This document shows, piece after piece, positions 29,459 through 36,677 of a stretch of 36,677 nucleotides of DNA. The notes beneath the pieces were generated by a model. The model worked only from the letters and a program-made list of their open reading frames with translations, had not been told where the DNA came from and did not search any database. The stretch's first letter is position 1; every line of letters starts with the position of its first letter. Both the position numbers and the translations under genes were made by a program. This stretch comes from Clostridium sp. CAG:245 (lineage in GTDB: Bacteria > Bacillota > Clostridia > TANB77 > CAG-508): assembly GCA_000435175.1 (NCBI GenBank), contig FR880015.1:19683-56359 (forward strand), read 5' to 3'.

Positions 29459-31000
29459 ATGCAAATTGTAATTGATATCGCCATTTTTCTAGTCTCAGCA
29501 ATCATTTTTACCTTTGTAGGTATGGCAATAAGAAAAAAAGTAGCAGAATCAAAATTAGGAAGTGCAGAGGAAGAAGCAAGAAAGATAATTAACCTTGCAC
29601 AAAAAGAAGCCGAAAACAAAAAGAAAGAAGAAATTTTTAAGGCTAAAGAAGAGATCATGAACAGTAGAAAAGATCTTGATAACGAGATTAGAGAAAGAAG
29701 AAGCGAAGTACAACAACAAGAAAGAAGATTATTACAAAAAGAGGAAAATCTTGAAAACAAAATGGAGCACATTGAGAGAAAGGAACAAGAAATCGAAAAC
29801 AAGAAGCAAGAGCTTGAAAATAAGAAACAAGAAATATCAAAAACTTTGGACAAGCAAATGCAAGAGCTTCAAAGAATTTCAGGATTATCTAAGGAAGAAG
29901 CAAAAAATCAATTACTTGCAGATATGGACAAGCAATTAACTTTAGAAAAAGCAAACTTAATAAAGGCTGCAGAAAATAAGGTTAAAGAAGAGTCTATAAA
30001 AAATGCAAGAGAAGTAATTGGATATGCTATTCAAAAATGTGCGGCAGACCATACAGCAGAAACAACTGTATCTATAGTTCCACTACCAAATGATGAAATG
30101 AAAGGTAGAATAATAGGAAGAGAAGGAAGAAATATCCGTACATTAGAGACTTTAACAGGAGTAGATTTAATAATTGATGATACACCAGAAGCAGTAGTAA
30201 TATCTGGATTTGATGCATTAAGAAGAGAAATTGCAAGAATAGCTCTTGAAAAATTGATGGAAGATGGAAGAATCCACCCAGCAAAAATTGAAGAAATGGT
30301 TGAAAAGGCAAAAGAAGAAGTTGCCGAAACAATCAAGGAAGAAGGAGAAAGAGCTTGCATGGAAACAGGCGTAATTGGACTTCATCCAGACATCGTAAAC
30401 TTGCTAGGAAAATTAAAATACAGAACAAGCTATGGACAAAATGTATTAAACCATTCAATAGAAGTTTCTAACTTGGCAAGAATTATGGCAGATGAATTAG
30501 GATTAGATCCAAAACTTGCAAGAAGAGCAGGATTATTACATGATATTGGTAAGGCACTAGACCATGATGTAGAAGGAACTCACGTTCAAATTGGTGTAGA
30601 TATTCTTAAGAAATACAAAGAAAATCCACTAGTAATAAATGCAGTAGAGGCTCACCATGGAGATGTAGAACCACAAACAGTAGAAGCTGTTTTAGTTGCT
30701 GCAGCCGATGCAATATCTGCTTCAAGACCGGGAGCTAGAAGAGAAACACTTGAAAACTACATCAAGCGTTTAGAAAAGCTAGAATCAATTGCAGACTCAT
30801 TCAAAGGAGTTGAAAAATCATTCGCAATTCAAGCTGGTCGTGAAGTTAGAATAGTTGTAAAACCAGAACAAATTTCAGATGCAGACATGACAATTCTTGC
30901 AAGAGATGTTGCTAAAAAAGTAGAAGAAGAAATGGAATATCCAGGACAAATAAAAGTAAACATCATAAGAGAAACAAGAGTTGTAGACTACGCAAAATAA
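29459..31000 (+). CDS. rny: Ribonuclease Y
   Basis: A 513-residue endoribonuclease. N-terminal membrane anchor (~4-22), long coiled coil (~30-155), KH domain (~205-270, with MKGRIIGREGRNIRTLE) and HD domain (~335-425, catalytic LLHDIGKALDHD). Full length for the family. It is the membrane-bound endonuclease that starts mRNA decay in Firmicutes and also controls riboswitch turnover. Start ATG follows AAAGAGG. Own promoter and strong terminator. Confidence 0.97.
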   Translation: MQIVIDIAIFLVSAIIFTFVGMAIRKKVAESKLGSAEEEARKIINLAQKEAENKKKEEIFKAKEEIMNSRKDLDNEIRERRSEVQQQERRLLQKEENLENKMEHIERKEQEIENKKQELENKKQEISKTLDKQMQELQRISGLSKEEAKNQLLADMDKQLTLEKANLIKAAENKVKEESIKNAREVIGYAIQKCAADHTAETTVSIVPLPNDEMKGRIIGREGRNIRTLETLTGVDLIIDDTPEAVVISGFDALRREIARIALEKLMEDGRIHPAKIEEMVEKAKEEVAETIKEEGERACMETGVIGLHPDIVNLLGKLKYRTSYGQNVLNHSIEVSNLARIMADELGLDPKLARRAGLLHDIGKALDHDVEGTHVQIGVDILKKYKENPLVINAVEAHHGDVEPQTVEAVLVAAADAISASRPGARRETLENYIKRLEKLESIADSFKGVEKSFAIQAGREVRIVVKPEQISDADMTILARDVAKKVEEEMEYPGQIKVNIIRETRVVDYAK

Positions 31001-31004
31001 ATTT

Positions 31005-31033
31005 AAAAGACGAGGGAAGCCTCGTCTTTTTTT
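31005..31033 (+). terminator. Terminator of rny
   Basis: GC-rich stem AAAGACGAGG / CCTCGTCTTT with loop GAAG, followed by TTTTTTG. Just after it (31037-31071) is a short motif GGTACAATCCGGGGACGG that looks like a dispersed repeat fragment. Confidence 0.9.
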
Positions 31034-31183
31034 GTTTGTACAATTCGGTACAATCCGGGGACGGAGAAAAAATATACTAAAATGTACATGAAATAAAACT
31101 GTAATGTAAATTTAATAAAAATGCAATATAATTTTGCCGTAATATAGTATATAATAAAGAAAAATGTATTATAAGGGAAGATT

Positions 31184-32194
31184 ATGAATATAGAAAAAAG
31201 TCTAATTATGCTTGGAATTATTCCAACTAGAAAGTTTGAGTTTAATGAAACAAATTATATAGCTAAGGCCGTTGCCGAGAAGTTGGCAGACAATATACAC
31301 GAACTTGGAGATTCGTATAATGAATTATATATGCGAATTTATAATTGTAATATGAGTTATGCTCAAATTGCACCTAAATTTGGAAACGTTGTGTATTTTT
31401 ACCCTAATAATACGTTATACTTTGATGAAAAATTTGACATAGCCAAAATTGATGAGAAGGTTATTCAAGAATGTGTTCATTATCTTCAAAATTTCAGGAA
31501 GTTTGATGGAAGTGAGCAAAGAATAGGAGTTTGTAATTTTGCAGAATTTAAAATATATTGCTTAGGACTTAATGAAGCTGTCACACAATACATTGCTTCT
31601 AAGGCTATTGGAGAAAAGCCACATAGGAAGAATAATGAAAGCATATCGATTTATACAATAAATGATAAATATTATCCATATCTTACGAGCTTAGTAATAC
31701 AGTTGTTATTCTTTGTAGGAGAGAAGAATCTTATAAAGAGTGCGATAGATGGAACAGTAGATTTTGAAAATGATTTGTATAACACATTCGAAGGAAATAC
31801 AAATAAGATTTTATCAAACTTTGATGCTATTCTGGATGAAAATAATGAAGAAAAAAGAAGTGAAGAGAAGATAATACAGCTATATATGGAAACACAAAAA
31901 ATGATGTGCATGACTTACTTTGACAAAATTTATATCAGAATTGATACATTAAAAGAAATAGAAGAGTATACACATAAATTAAATGAGTATGGTAAAATAG
32001 TAGGCAGAATGCTTGAAAACAATGAATTAAATGATGAAATCAACGAATATACAAATAAGATGGAAAGCAAATTAAATAAAAAATATATAGATTTGTATGC
32101 AAAACAGTCTAAACATTCGTTAATAGTAGTATATCAAAATAAGTTATTAAACTTTTTTAGAAGAATTGCAAATTGGATTGGGAACAGAGCATAA
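31184..32194 (+). CDS. Unknown protein with degenerate zincin-like motif
   Basis: A 336-residue protein that I cannot assign to a named family. Residues ~95-150 show VIQECVHYLQNF and later GLNEAVTQYIASKAIG, the spacing of zincin metallopeptidases (HExxH, then NEG-type Glu). The first His of HExxH is Gln here (QECVH), so catalysis is doubtful. The C-terminal third (~220-300) is charged and helical; the extreme C-terminus (NFFRRIANWIGNRA) is basic-amphipathic. No signal peptide. A TATAAT lies at 31150-31155 without a convincing -35. RBS AAGGGAAG precedes the ATG. Expressed alone, ending at a terminator. Confidence 0.7.
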   Translation: MNIEKSLIMLGIIPTRKFEFNETNYIAKAVAEKLADNIHELGDSYNELYMRIYNCNMSYAQIAPKFGNVVYFYPNNTLYFDEKFDIAKIDEKVIQECVHYLQNFRKFDGSEQRIGVCNFAEFKIYCLGLNEAVTQYIASKAIGEKPHRKNNESISIYTINDKYYPYLTSLVIQLLFFVGEKNLIKSAIDGTVDFENDLYNTFEGNTNKILSNFDAILDENNEEKRSEEKIIQLYMETQKMMCMTYFDKIYIRIDTLKEIEEYTHKLNEYGKIVGRMLENNELNDEINEYTNKMESKLNKKYIDLYAKQSKHSLIVVYQNKLLNFFRRIANWIGNRA

Positions 32195-32260
32195 AAAGCG
32201 TTTATATGTGAAAATTTATATGTTTGAAAAGTTGACAGTTCTTTTCAAATTACAAAAATA

Positions 32261-32291
32261 AAATGTTGCTATAGAAGGCAACATTTTTTTT
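32261..32291 (+). terminator. Terminator of the unknown gene
   Basis: Stem ATGTTGC / GCAACAT with loop TATAGAAG, followed by a run of eight T. Confidence 0.85.
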
Positions 32292-32352
32292 CTCATATAT
32301 TTTAGTGTTTACAATTTATGATTCATATATTTGTAAAACATGAATATCTATA

Positions 32353-32733
32353 TTAAAAAAAGAAGGATAAAAAATTCAAAATAAATACGCTTAATGCAAC
32401 ACGCCAAGTTGTTTTCCAAGTTCTAAAAAAAACATGCTTTACAATAGAAAGACTATAGTCTTTTTTTACTGTTAATGCTAAACAATTAACGTTGTTATTT
32501 TCGGCTTCTAATGAATTTTCAACACTGGAGTTATTCTGTATTTCTGAATTGGTCTCAAATATAGATGTGTCTGTTATTTGAGAAGCCGAGATTTCCGGTG
32601 TTGAACTGCAGTCAAGTGTTGAGGCATTAGCTGAGTTTTGATTAACTGGCTCTTGCTTGCTGTTTAATTCGGAAGCAAATTGAGCATTATCATTATGTTC
32701 TTTTAATTCCAAATCTGTGGCATTATTAACCAT
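32353..32733 (-). CDS. Small Asn/Ser-rich protein with C-terminal membrane segment
   Basis: A 126-residue protein of unknown function. It is supported as a real gene by AAAGGA 9 bases before its ATG and a near-consensus promoter at 32775-32802. Residues ~1-85 are polar and likely disordered (many Asn, Ser, Glu). Residues ~108-126 form a hydrophobic end (VALSVFILNFLSFFF), suggesting a C-tail-anchored protein facing the cytoplasm. It is divergent from the sortase locus. No homologue is recognised. Confidence 0.6.
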   Translation of the reverse strand: MVNNATDLELKEHNDNAQFASELNSKQEPVNQNSANASTLDCSSTPEISASQITDTSIFETNSEIQNNSSVENSLEAENNNVNCLALTVKKDYSLSIVKHVFFRTWKTTWRVALSVFILNFLSFFF

Positions 32734-32774
32734 AATTTTGAATCCTTTCTTTTGATTTATAAATTTGTAATTAA

Positions 32775-32802
32775 ATTATAACATAGTAGCGACAAATGTC
32801 AA
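32775..32802 (-). promoter_or_regulatory. Promoter of the small minus-strand gene
   Basis: On the minus strand TTGACA (32797-32802), 16-bp spacer, TATAAT (32775-32780). Confidence 0.8.
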
Positions 32803-32945
32803 TAAAAAGTGACAAAGAATGATACGCAAAATATGAAAAAGAATGTAGTATTAATTTGAATTATGTAGACTGATTATGAAAAAAACAGGACGATGTAAAA
32901 AATATATATTTTATACTAAAAAAGGGAGAAAAAAGGCTGTTTTTA

Positions 32946-32974
32946 TTGACTTATTTTACCATTTGTTATATAAT
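32946..32974 (+). promoter_or_regulatory. Promoter of the sortase locus
   Basis: TTGACT (32946-32951), 17-bp spacer, TATAAT (32969-32974), 40 bp before the first start codon. Confidence 0.82.
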
Positions 32975-33014
32975 GCGGCTGTAAAAATATTTTTTAGAAA
33001 GGAAAATATATGAG

Positions 33015-34030
33015 ATGAAAGCAAAAAAAATCATGGCAGTACTTGTAATAGCAATAATGCTGATAGGAATTGTTAGTGTACCAGTACTTGCGTCAACTAA
33101 TGAAAAAGTAATCTTAAAGAATTCCGATAATGAATATTTAATTTATTTCAAAGAATTCTGCCGAAAAGAGTTTCAATTTGCAATCAGCAAAGACAGCAAA
33201 ACAGCAGAAGCAGATCTAAACTTTGTTAATTCTGCAAAAGACCAACCTGCATCAGCAGCAGGAACATTAAATGTAGCTTACATAGATGAAGCTTCATTTG
33301 AAAGCATCTTCGGAAAAAATCCAACAAGCTTAGTAGCTATATTTGGGTAAAAGATGCTGAAGACAATACAGTAATTACAGCAGATAAACTTGATTTAAAC
33401 GAAGCAGTAACAGATAAAATGATAGAGACAGTGAACGGCACAACAAAAAGAATTGATGTTGATACAGAAAAGCAATATCAAAGAAATGTAGTAGAGGACG
33501 GAGTAAGCAAAACTGTAACCGTAGGAAAAGTAGTTCTAAATGAGAAAGAAGGAGCTAAGTACTCATATGTTCTAACAAAGTTAGACGACAAAACTACAGA
33601 TGCAAATAAACTATTTGAATTAGCAGACACGTTAAAAAACAGCATAGATGATACATACACAAATTTAAGCCTAAGCAAACAATTCTATGACTTGTATGTT
33701 AAATTAATGCCAAGCAATTCAGAATGGACAGCTGTAGAAAATTCAGAAATACTTCAACCAGAAAATACTGTTGAGGGAGACAAATATATTGTATACATCA
33801 AAGAAACAAAGGGTAATGATGAAACAGTAGATGCTAAATTCTTAACATGTGTATATAAAGAAGATGCAGGTGTTGATAAAGAAGAGAAAACTATTACAGA
33901 AACTGTTAAATTACCAGTAACATTCGATAGTGGAGCGATTTTATTTACAGTACTAGGAATTATAATTATCGCATTAGCAATATTCGTATTTATAAGAATT
34001 AAATCTAATAAAAAAGATGAGAACAAATAG
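33015..34030 (+). pseudogene. Exported wall protein with LPVTF sorting-like signal, frameshifted
   Basis: Signal peptide at residues 1-26 (MKAKKIMAVLVIAIML...PVLAS). The first frame ends at 33350. Adding one A to the six-A run at 33314-33319 joins FESIFGK to KSNKLSSYIWVKDAEDN and continues to 34030, giving ~338 residues. The C-terminus has KLPVTF, a hydrophobic helix (AILFTVLGIIIIALAIFVF) and the basic tail RIKSNKKDENK, the layout of a sortase substrate although position 5 is Phe rather than Gly. A sortase starts 2 bp downstream. The poly-A location suggests slipped-strand mutation, phase variation or an assembly error. Function of the body is unknown. Confidence 0.8.
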
Positions 34031-34032
34031 TT

Positions 34033-34629
34033 ATGAAAAAGGTCTATAATCTTATAATTGCCGTATTAATTGTAGCACTAATCGTAGTAGTAGCAATGAT
34101 TGTTATAAGATATGGTGGCAATTATTTAAACGAAAAAGAGGTTTCATCCTCACTTGAAACAATAGAAGAAGAGTTAAATAAAGAAGAAACACAGCAATCT
34201 GAAAGTTTGCCGGAGTTAGAATTTAAAGGATACAAGATAGAAGGAATAATAGAGATTCCAAAGATTAATATCAAGTATCCTATAATTGACCATACAAACG
34301 AAGAAACGATGAAAGTTTCTATAACAAAGTTCTGGGGACCACAAGCAAACGAAATTGGAAACTATACAGTAGCAGGGCACAACAATAAAGATGGCACGAT
34401 GTTTGGAAAAACAAAGTATTTGCAAATAGGAGACAAAATAAAATTAACAAACCTAAAAAATGAAACTATTGAATATGAAATATTTAAAATATATTCAATA
34501 GATCCAGACGATGTAAGTTGTGTAGAAAGTGTGGAAAACGGTACTAGAGAAATCACTTTAATAACGTGTACAAACGGACATAAGAATAGATTAGTAACTA
34601 AAGCAAGACAAATTAAAATATGGGGGTAA
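34033..34629 (+). CDS. Sortase
   Basis: A 198-residue protein with an N-terminal membrane helix (~7-27), a charged stalk and a sortase beta-barrel. Catalytic residues: His in VAGHN (~116), Cys in ITLITCTNG (~179) and Arg in KNRLVTKAR. The TLxTC signature and single N-terminal anchor suit a class D/E-type sortase; the class is not certain. It would link LPxT-type proteins to peptidoglycan; the gene upstream has such a signal, and the large protein downstream may be another client if its unseen C-terminus carries one. It starts 2 bp after the upstream gene. Confidence 0.92.
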   Translation: MKKVYNLIIAVLIVALIVVVAMIVIRYGGNYLNEKEVSSSLETIEEELNKEETQQSESLPELEFKGYKIEGIIEIPKINIKYPIIDHTNEETMKVSITKFWGPQANEIGNYTVAGHNNKDGTMFGKTKYLQIGDKIKLTNLKNETIEYEIFKIYSIDPDDVSCVESVENGTREITLITCTNGHKNRLVTKARQIKIWG

Positions 34630-34634
34630 AAAAA

Positions 34635-36677
34635 TTGAAAGCGAGAATTAATTATAGGAGCAAAAAAACCATTATAATTATAAGCATAGCAGTAGTTCTA
34701 TTAATAGCAGCAATCGCTGGTACAGTTGCCTTTGTAAAAGGTAATAAAGATGCAGCAGCTGCAATGCCAGACGACAACCATGGAACATCACAAAACGATG
34801 GGACAAATGCAGTCTTACCTAATAATGGAGATCAAAACGATGGCAGTGATCAAAATAACGATGGAACAACATTGCCAACAGATGGAGACAACACAAACCC
34901 AGCAGATTCAAACAATAATGATAACAACGGTAGTACCACAAATGATGGAACTACTGGTACAAATGGTGCCAATGGATCTACAACTGGGACAACAAATGGA
35001 GCAAACACAGGCGCTAATGCTGGAACAACAACAGGAACTACAACAGCAGGTAACAATGGTGCAAACGTTCCAAACCAAGATTACGCACAAACAACAACAG
35101 TTATAACAGAAAATCCTTGGGAGAAAAAAGAAATAGGCTGGAGCCCAATAAGCGTTGCAGCATATACAGCAGCATCAAAATTAAAAGTACATAAACCAGA
35201 CCTAGACTTAAAAAAATATGCTTATTTAGATGGAGATTCTTTAGAAGAACTACCAGTAAATACAGCTGCACAAAAAGGTGAAACAATCACTTATGTTATA
35301 AAAATAACAAATAAAGGTAACGAAGACACAAATGGAATCCGTACAATAGATTCAATACCAGAAGGAACAGAACTTGCTTCTATTTCAGAAGGTGGAGCAC
35401 TAAACAATGACGGAAAAATTGTATGGAAAAACGATATAAAAGCAGGAGAAACTGTAACAGTATCATTCAAAGTAGTAGTTACAGCAGACTCTATAGATTT
35501 AATTAACAACATAGCAAAAGTAAATGGAAAAGAAACACCAGAAACAAAAACTCCAGTAATAACAGCAAACAAAACAGCACAAGTTGTTACAATAGTAGAC
35601 AAAGAAGAAGTTCTAGAAAACAGAGATGCAAAAGTTGGAGAAACAATTAGATACACAATTACTGCAAAAAACACAACAGAAGTTGATGGAACAACAGTAA
35701 TAAAAGATAGCATTCCAGACGGAACATCTTTTGTAGATGGAACAATAACAGAAAAAGGAAACTTTGATAAAGAAAATGGAACAATTACATGGAATAACGT
35801 AGTTGTACCTGCAAAAGGAGAGGTTTCTGTAAGCTTTGACGTTGTTGTAAATGAAAAAACAACAGCAGGAGAAGTTGTAAAATCAGTAAGCAATACTGCA
35901 ACAATTGGAAACACACCAACAGAAGAAGTAGAAACAAAAGTCGCAAATATTACAGGAGAGAAAGAAGTAAGTGATAAAGTAGCAAATGTTGGAGATACAT
36001 TAACATATACAATAATTCTAACAAATAACGGAAATGGTGATGGAAAAGTAACAGTAACAGATAGAGTACCAGAAGGAACAACAATAAAAGATCCAGAAAT
36101 CAATGGTTACGATTCTAAAACAAATATAATGACATGGAAAGATGTTGAAGTTAAGGCAGGAAAATCAGTAGAACTTACATTTGAAGTTATTGTAAATGAT
36201 AACACAAGCATAATAAAGAATAAGGCTTATGTTGATGAAAACAAGATACCAGAAGAACCAGAAACATCTGTAAAACATCATTACAAAGTTGAACACTATA
36301 CTGAAAATCTTGATGGAACATATTCAAAAGTTGAAAAAGATACAGTAGTTAGTGAAGATGTTGAAATAGGAACTAAGGTAAGCTACAAGATTAATAACTA
36401 CGACGGCTTTACATTTGATGAAAGCAAAACAGAAAATAAAGATGCTACAGTGCCAGATAATAACAATTTAATTGTAAAATTATATTATGCAAGAAGAAAT
36501 GACTTGAGTTATACAGTATATTACAAAGAGCAAGGAACAGAAAATGAACTTGCTGATGCAAAAGTAGTAGATGGTCAAACATTTGGAAATGTTGTAACAG
36601 AAAATGCAATTGACATAGATGGATACAATAAAGTAGACCCAACAAGTGCAAACATAACAATAACAACAGGAACAAAT
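34635..36677 (+). CDS. Large surface protein with DUF11 repeats and MucBP-like domain, 3' end missing
   Basis: Frame open from TTG 34635, 8 bases after GGGGG, to the window edge: 681 residues visible. N-terminal membrane helix (~11-34, IIIISIAVVLLIAAIAG). Then a low-complexity linker rich in Asn, Gly, Thr and Asp (~40-155). Three DUF11-type repeats follow (~210-300, ~330-425, ~445-535), each opening like GETITYVIKITNKGN and closing like AGETVTVSFKVVV. After them come MucBP-like strands (HHYKVEHYTENLDGTYSK, YTVYYKEQG). This is the usual make-up of long wall-anchored adhesins or stalk proteins. It is in the sortase operon, 5 bp after the sortase stop. Confidence 0.85.
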   Translation, partial: MKARINYRSKKTIIIISIAVVLLIAAIAGTVAFVKGNKDAAAAMPDDNHGTSQNDGTNAVLPNNGDQNDGSDQNNDGTTLPTDGDNTNPADSNNNDNNGSTTNDGTTGTNGANGSTTGTTNGANTGANAGTTTGTTTAGNNGANVPNQDYAQTTTVITENPWEKKEIGWSPISVAAYTAASKLKVHKPDLDLKKYAYLDGDSLEELPVNTAAQKGETITYVIKITNKGNEDTNGIRTIDSIPEGTELASISEGGALNNDGKIVWKNDIKAGETVTVSFKVVVTADSIDLINNIAKVNGKETPETKTPVITANKTAQVVTIVDKEEVLENRDAKVGETIRYTITAKNTTEVDGTTVIKDSIPDGTSFVDGTITEKGNFDKENGTITWNNVVVPAKGEVSVSFDVVVNEKTTAGEVVKSVSNTATIGNTPTEEVETKVANITGEKEVSDKVANVGDTLTYTIILTNNGNGDGKVTVTDRVPEGTTIKDPEINGYDSKTNIMTWKDVEVKAGKSVELTFEVIVNDNTSIIKNKAYVDENKIPEEPETSVKHHYKVEHYTENLDGTYSKVEKDTVVSEDVEIGTKVSYKINNYDGFTFDESKTENKDATVPDNNNLIVKLYYARRNDLSYTVYYKEQGTENELADAKVVDGQTFGNVVTENAIDIDGYNKVDPTSANITITTGTN

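Noticed and set aside
34750..35106. Gln/Thr-rich 118-codon plus-strand frame
   Set aside because: A shifted reading of the low-complexity linker of the large surface protein, whose own frame is open from 34635 to the window end.
35291..36103. Long minus-strand reading frame of 270 codons
   Set aside because: It is the antisense of the DUF11 gene. The low stop density comes from the repetitive ACA/GTA/GAA-rich coding strand; there is no promoter or ribosome site.
1..36677. CRISPR arrays, insertion sequences or recombinase genes
   Set aside because: No regularly spaced direct repeats and no transposase, tyrosine or serine recombinase motifs were found on either strand. The enzyme for the switches must be encoded elsewhere.

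Overview
The window is AT-rich DNA with Firmicutes-style promoters and Shine-Dalgarno sites. It carries a sporulation core (SleB, SpoIIAA/SpoIIAB/SigF, SpoIID, a SpoIIQ-like LytM protein) and FtsEX with LytM hydrolases. This points to an endospore-forming member of the Clostridia, probably an uncultured or gut-type lineage; the species cannot be named from sequence alone.

Layout. 1-3952 is housekeeping: the 3' end of a SleB-type cortex hydrolase, YqeG phosphatase, a prepilin peptidase, an M24 aminopeptidase and EF-P. 4025-5818 holds a CD1247-like Cys/acidic protein, tRNA-Trp, and on the minus strand GtrA and a frameshifted M23 peptidase. 5986-9756 is an accessory-looking block around tmRNA (ssrA): an unknown minus-strand gene, ssrA with a second copy of its 3' end 140 bp downstream, a dinD gene with a LexA box inside its promoter, and a ROK-like regulator. 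9924-11746 encodes a split transketolase. 12057-17578 encodes FtsE, FtsX, two paralogous coiled-coil/M23 hydrolases and a CtpA protease. 17579-23667 is the most interesting part (below). 23921-27741 is the sporulation cluster. 27967-32194 has an MFS transporter, RNase Y and an unknown zincin-like protein. 32353-36677 has a small tail-anchored protein and a sortase locus with two surface proteins, the last running off the window.

The candidate new system is a row of three large surface proteins, each with a prepilin-like N-terminus fused to a different carbohydrate-related module (GH5 cellulase plus BspA/DUF285 repeats; LamG lectin; pectate-lyase-type beta-helix). Each gene is preceded by a ~180 bp segment bounded by inverted repeats of the form TCATTAAG, 7-bp spacer, CTTAATGA. 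The two spacers of a pair are exact reverse complements, but spacers differ between pairs. Inside each segment lies a TTGATT-N17-TATAAT promoter that points away from the pilin gene. I read these as three independent invertible promoter switches of tyrosine-recombinase type, all OFF in this assembly. Flipping any one would place its promoter about 50 nt upstream of the start codon. No recombinase is encoded in the window, so it would act in trans. The prepilin peptidase at 1149-1892 is a natural processing partner.

Three genes are broken by single-base frameshifts (near 4823, 18095 and 33314-33319), all in envelope or surface proteins. They may be real or assembly errors. Gene calls rest on recognised motifs; no database search was run.
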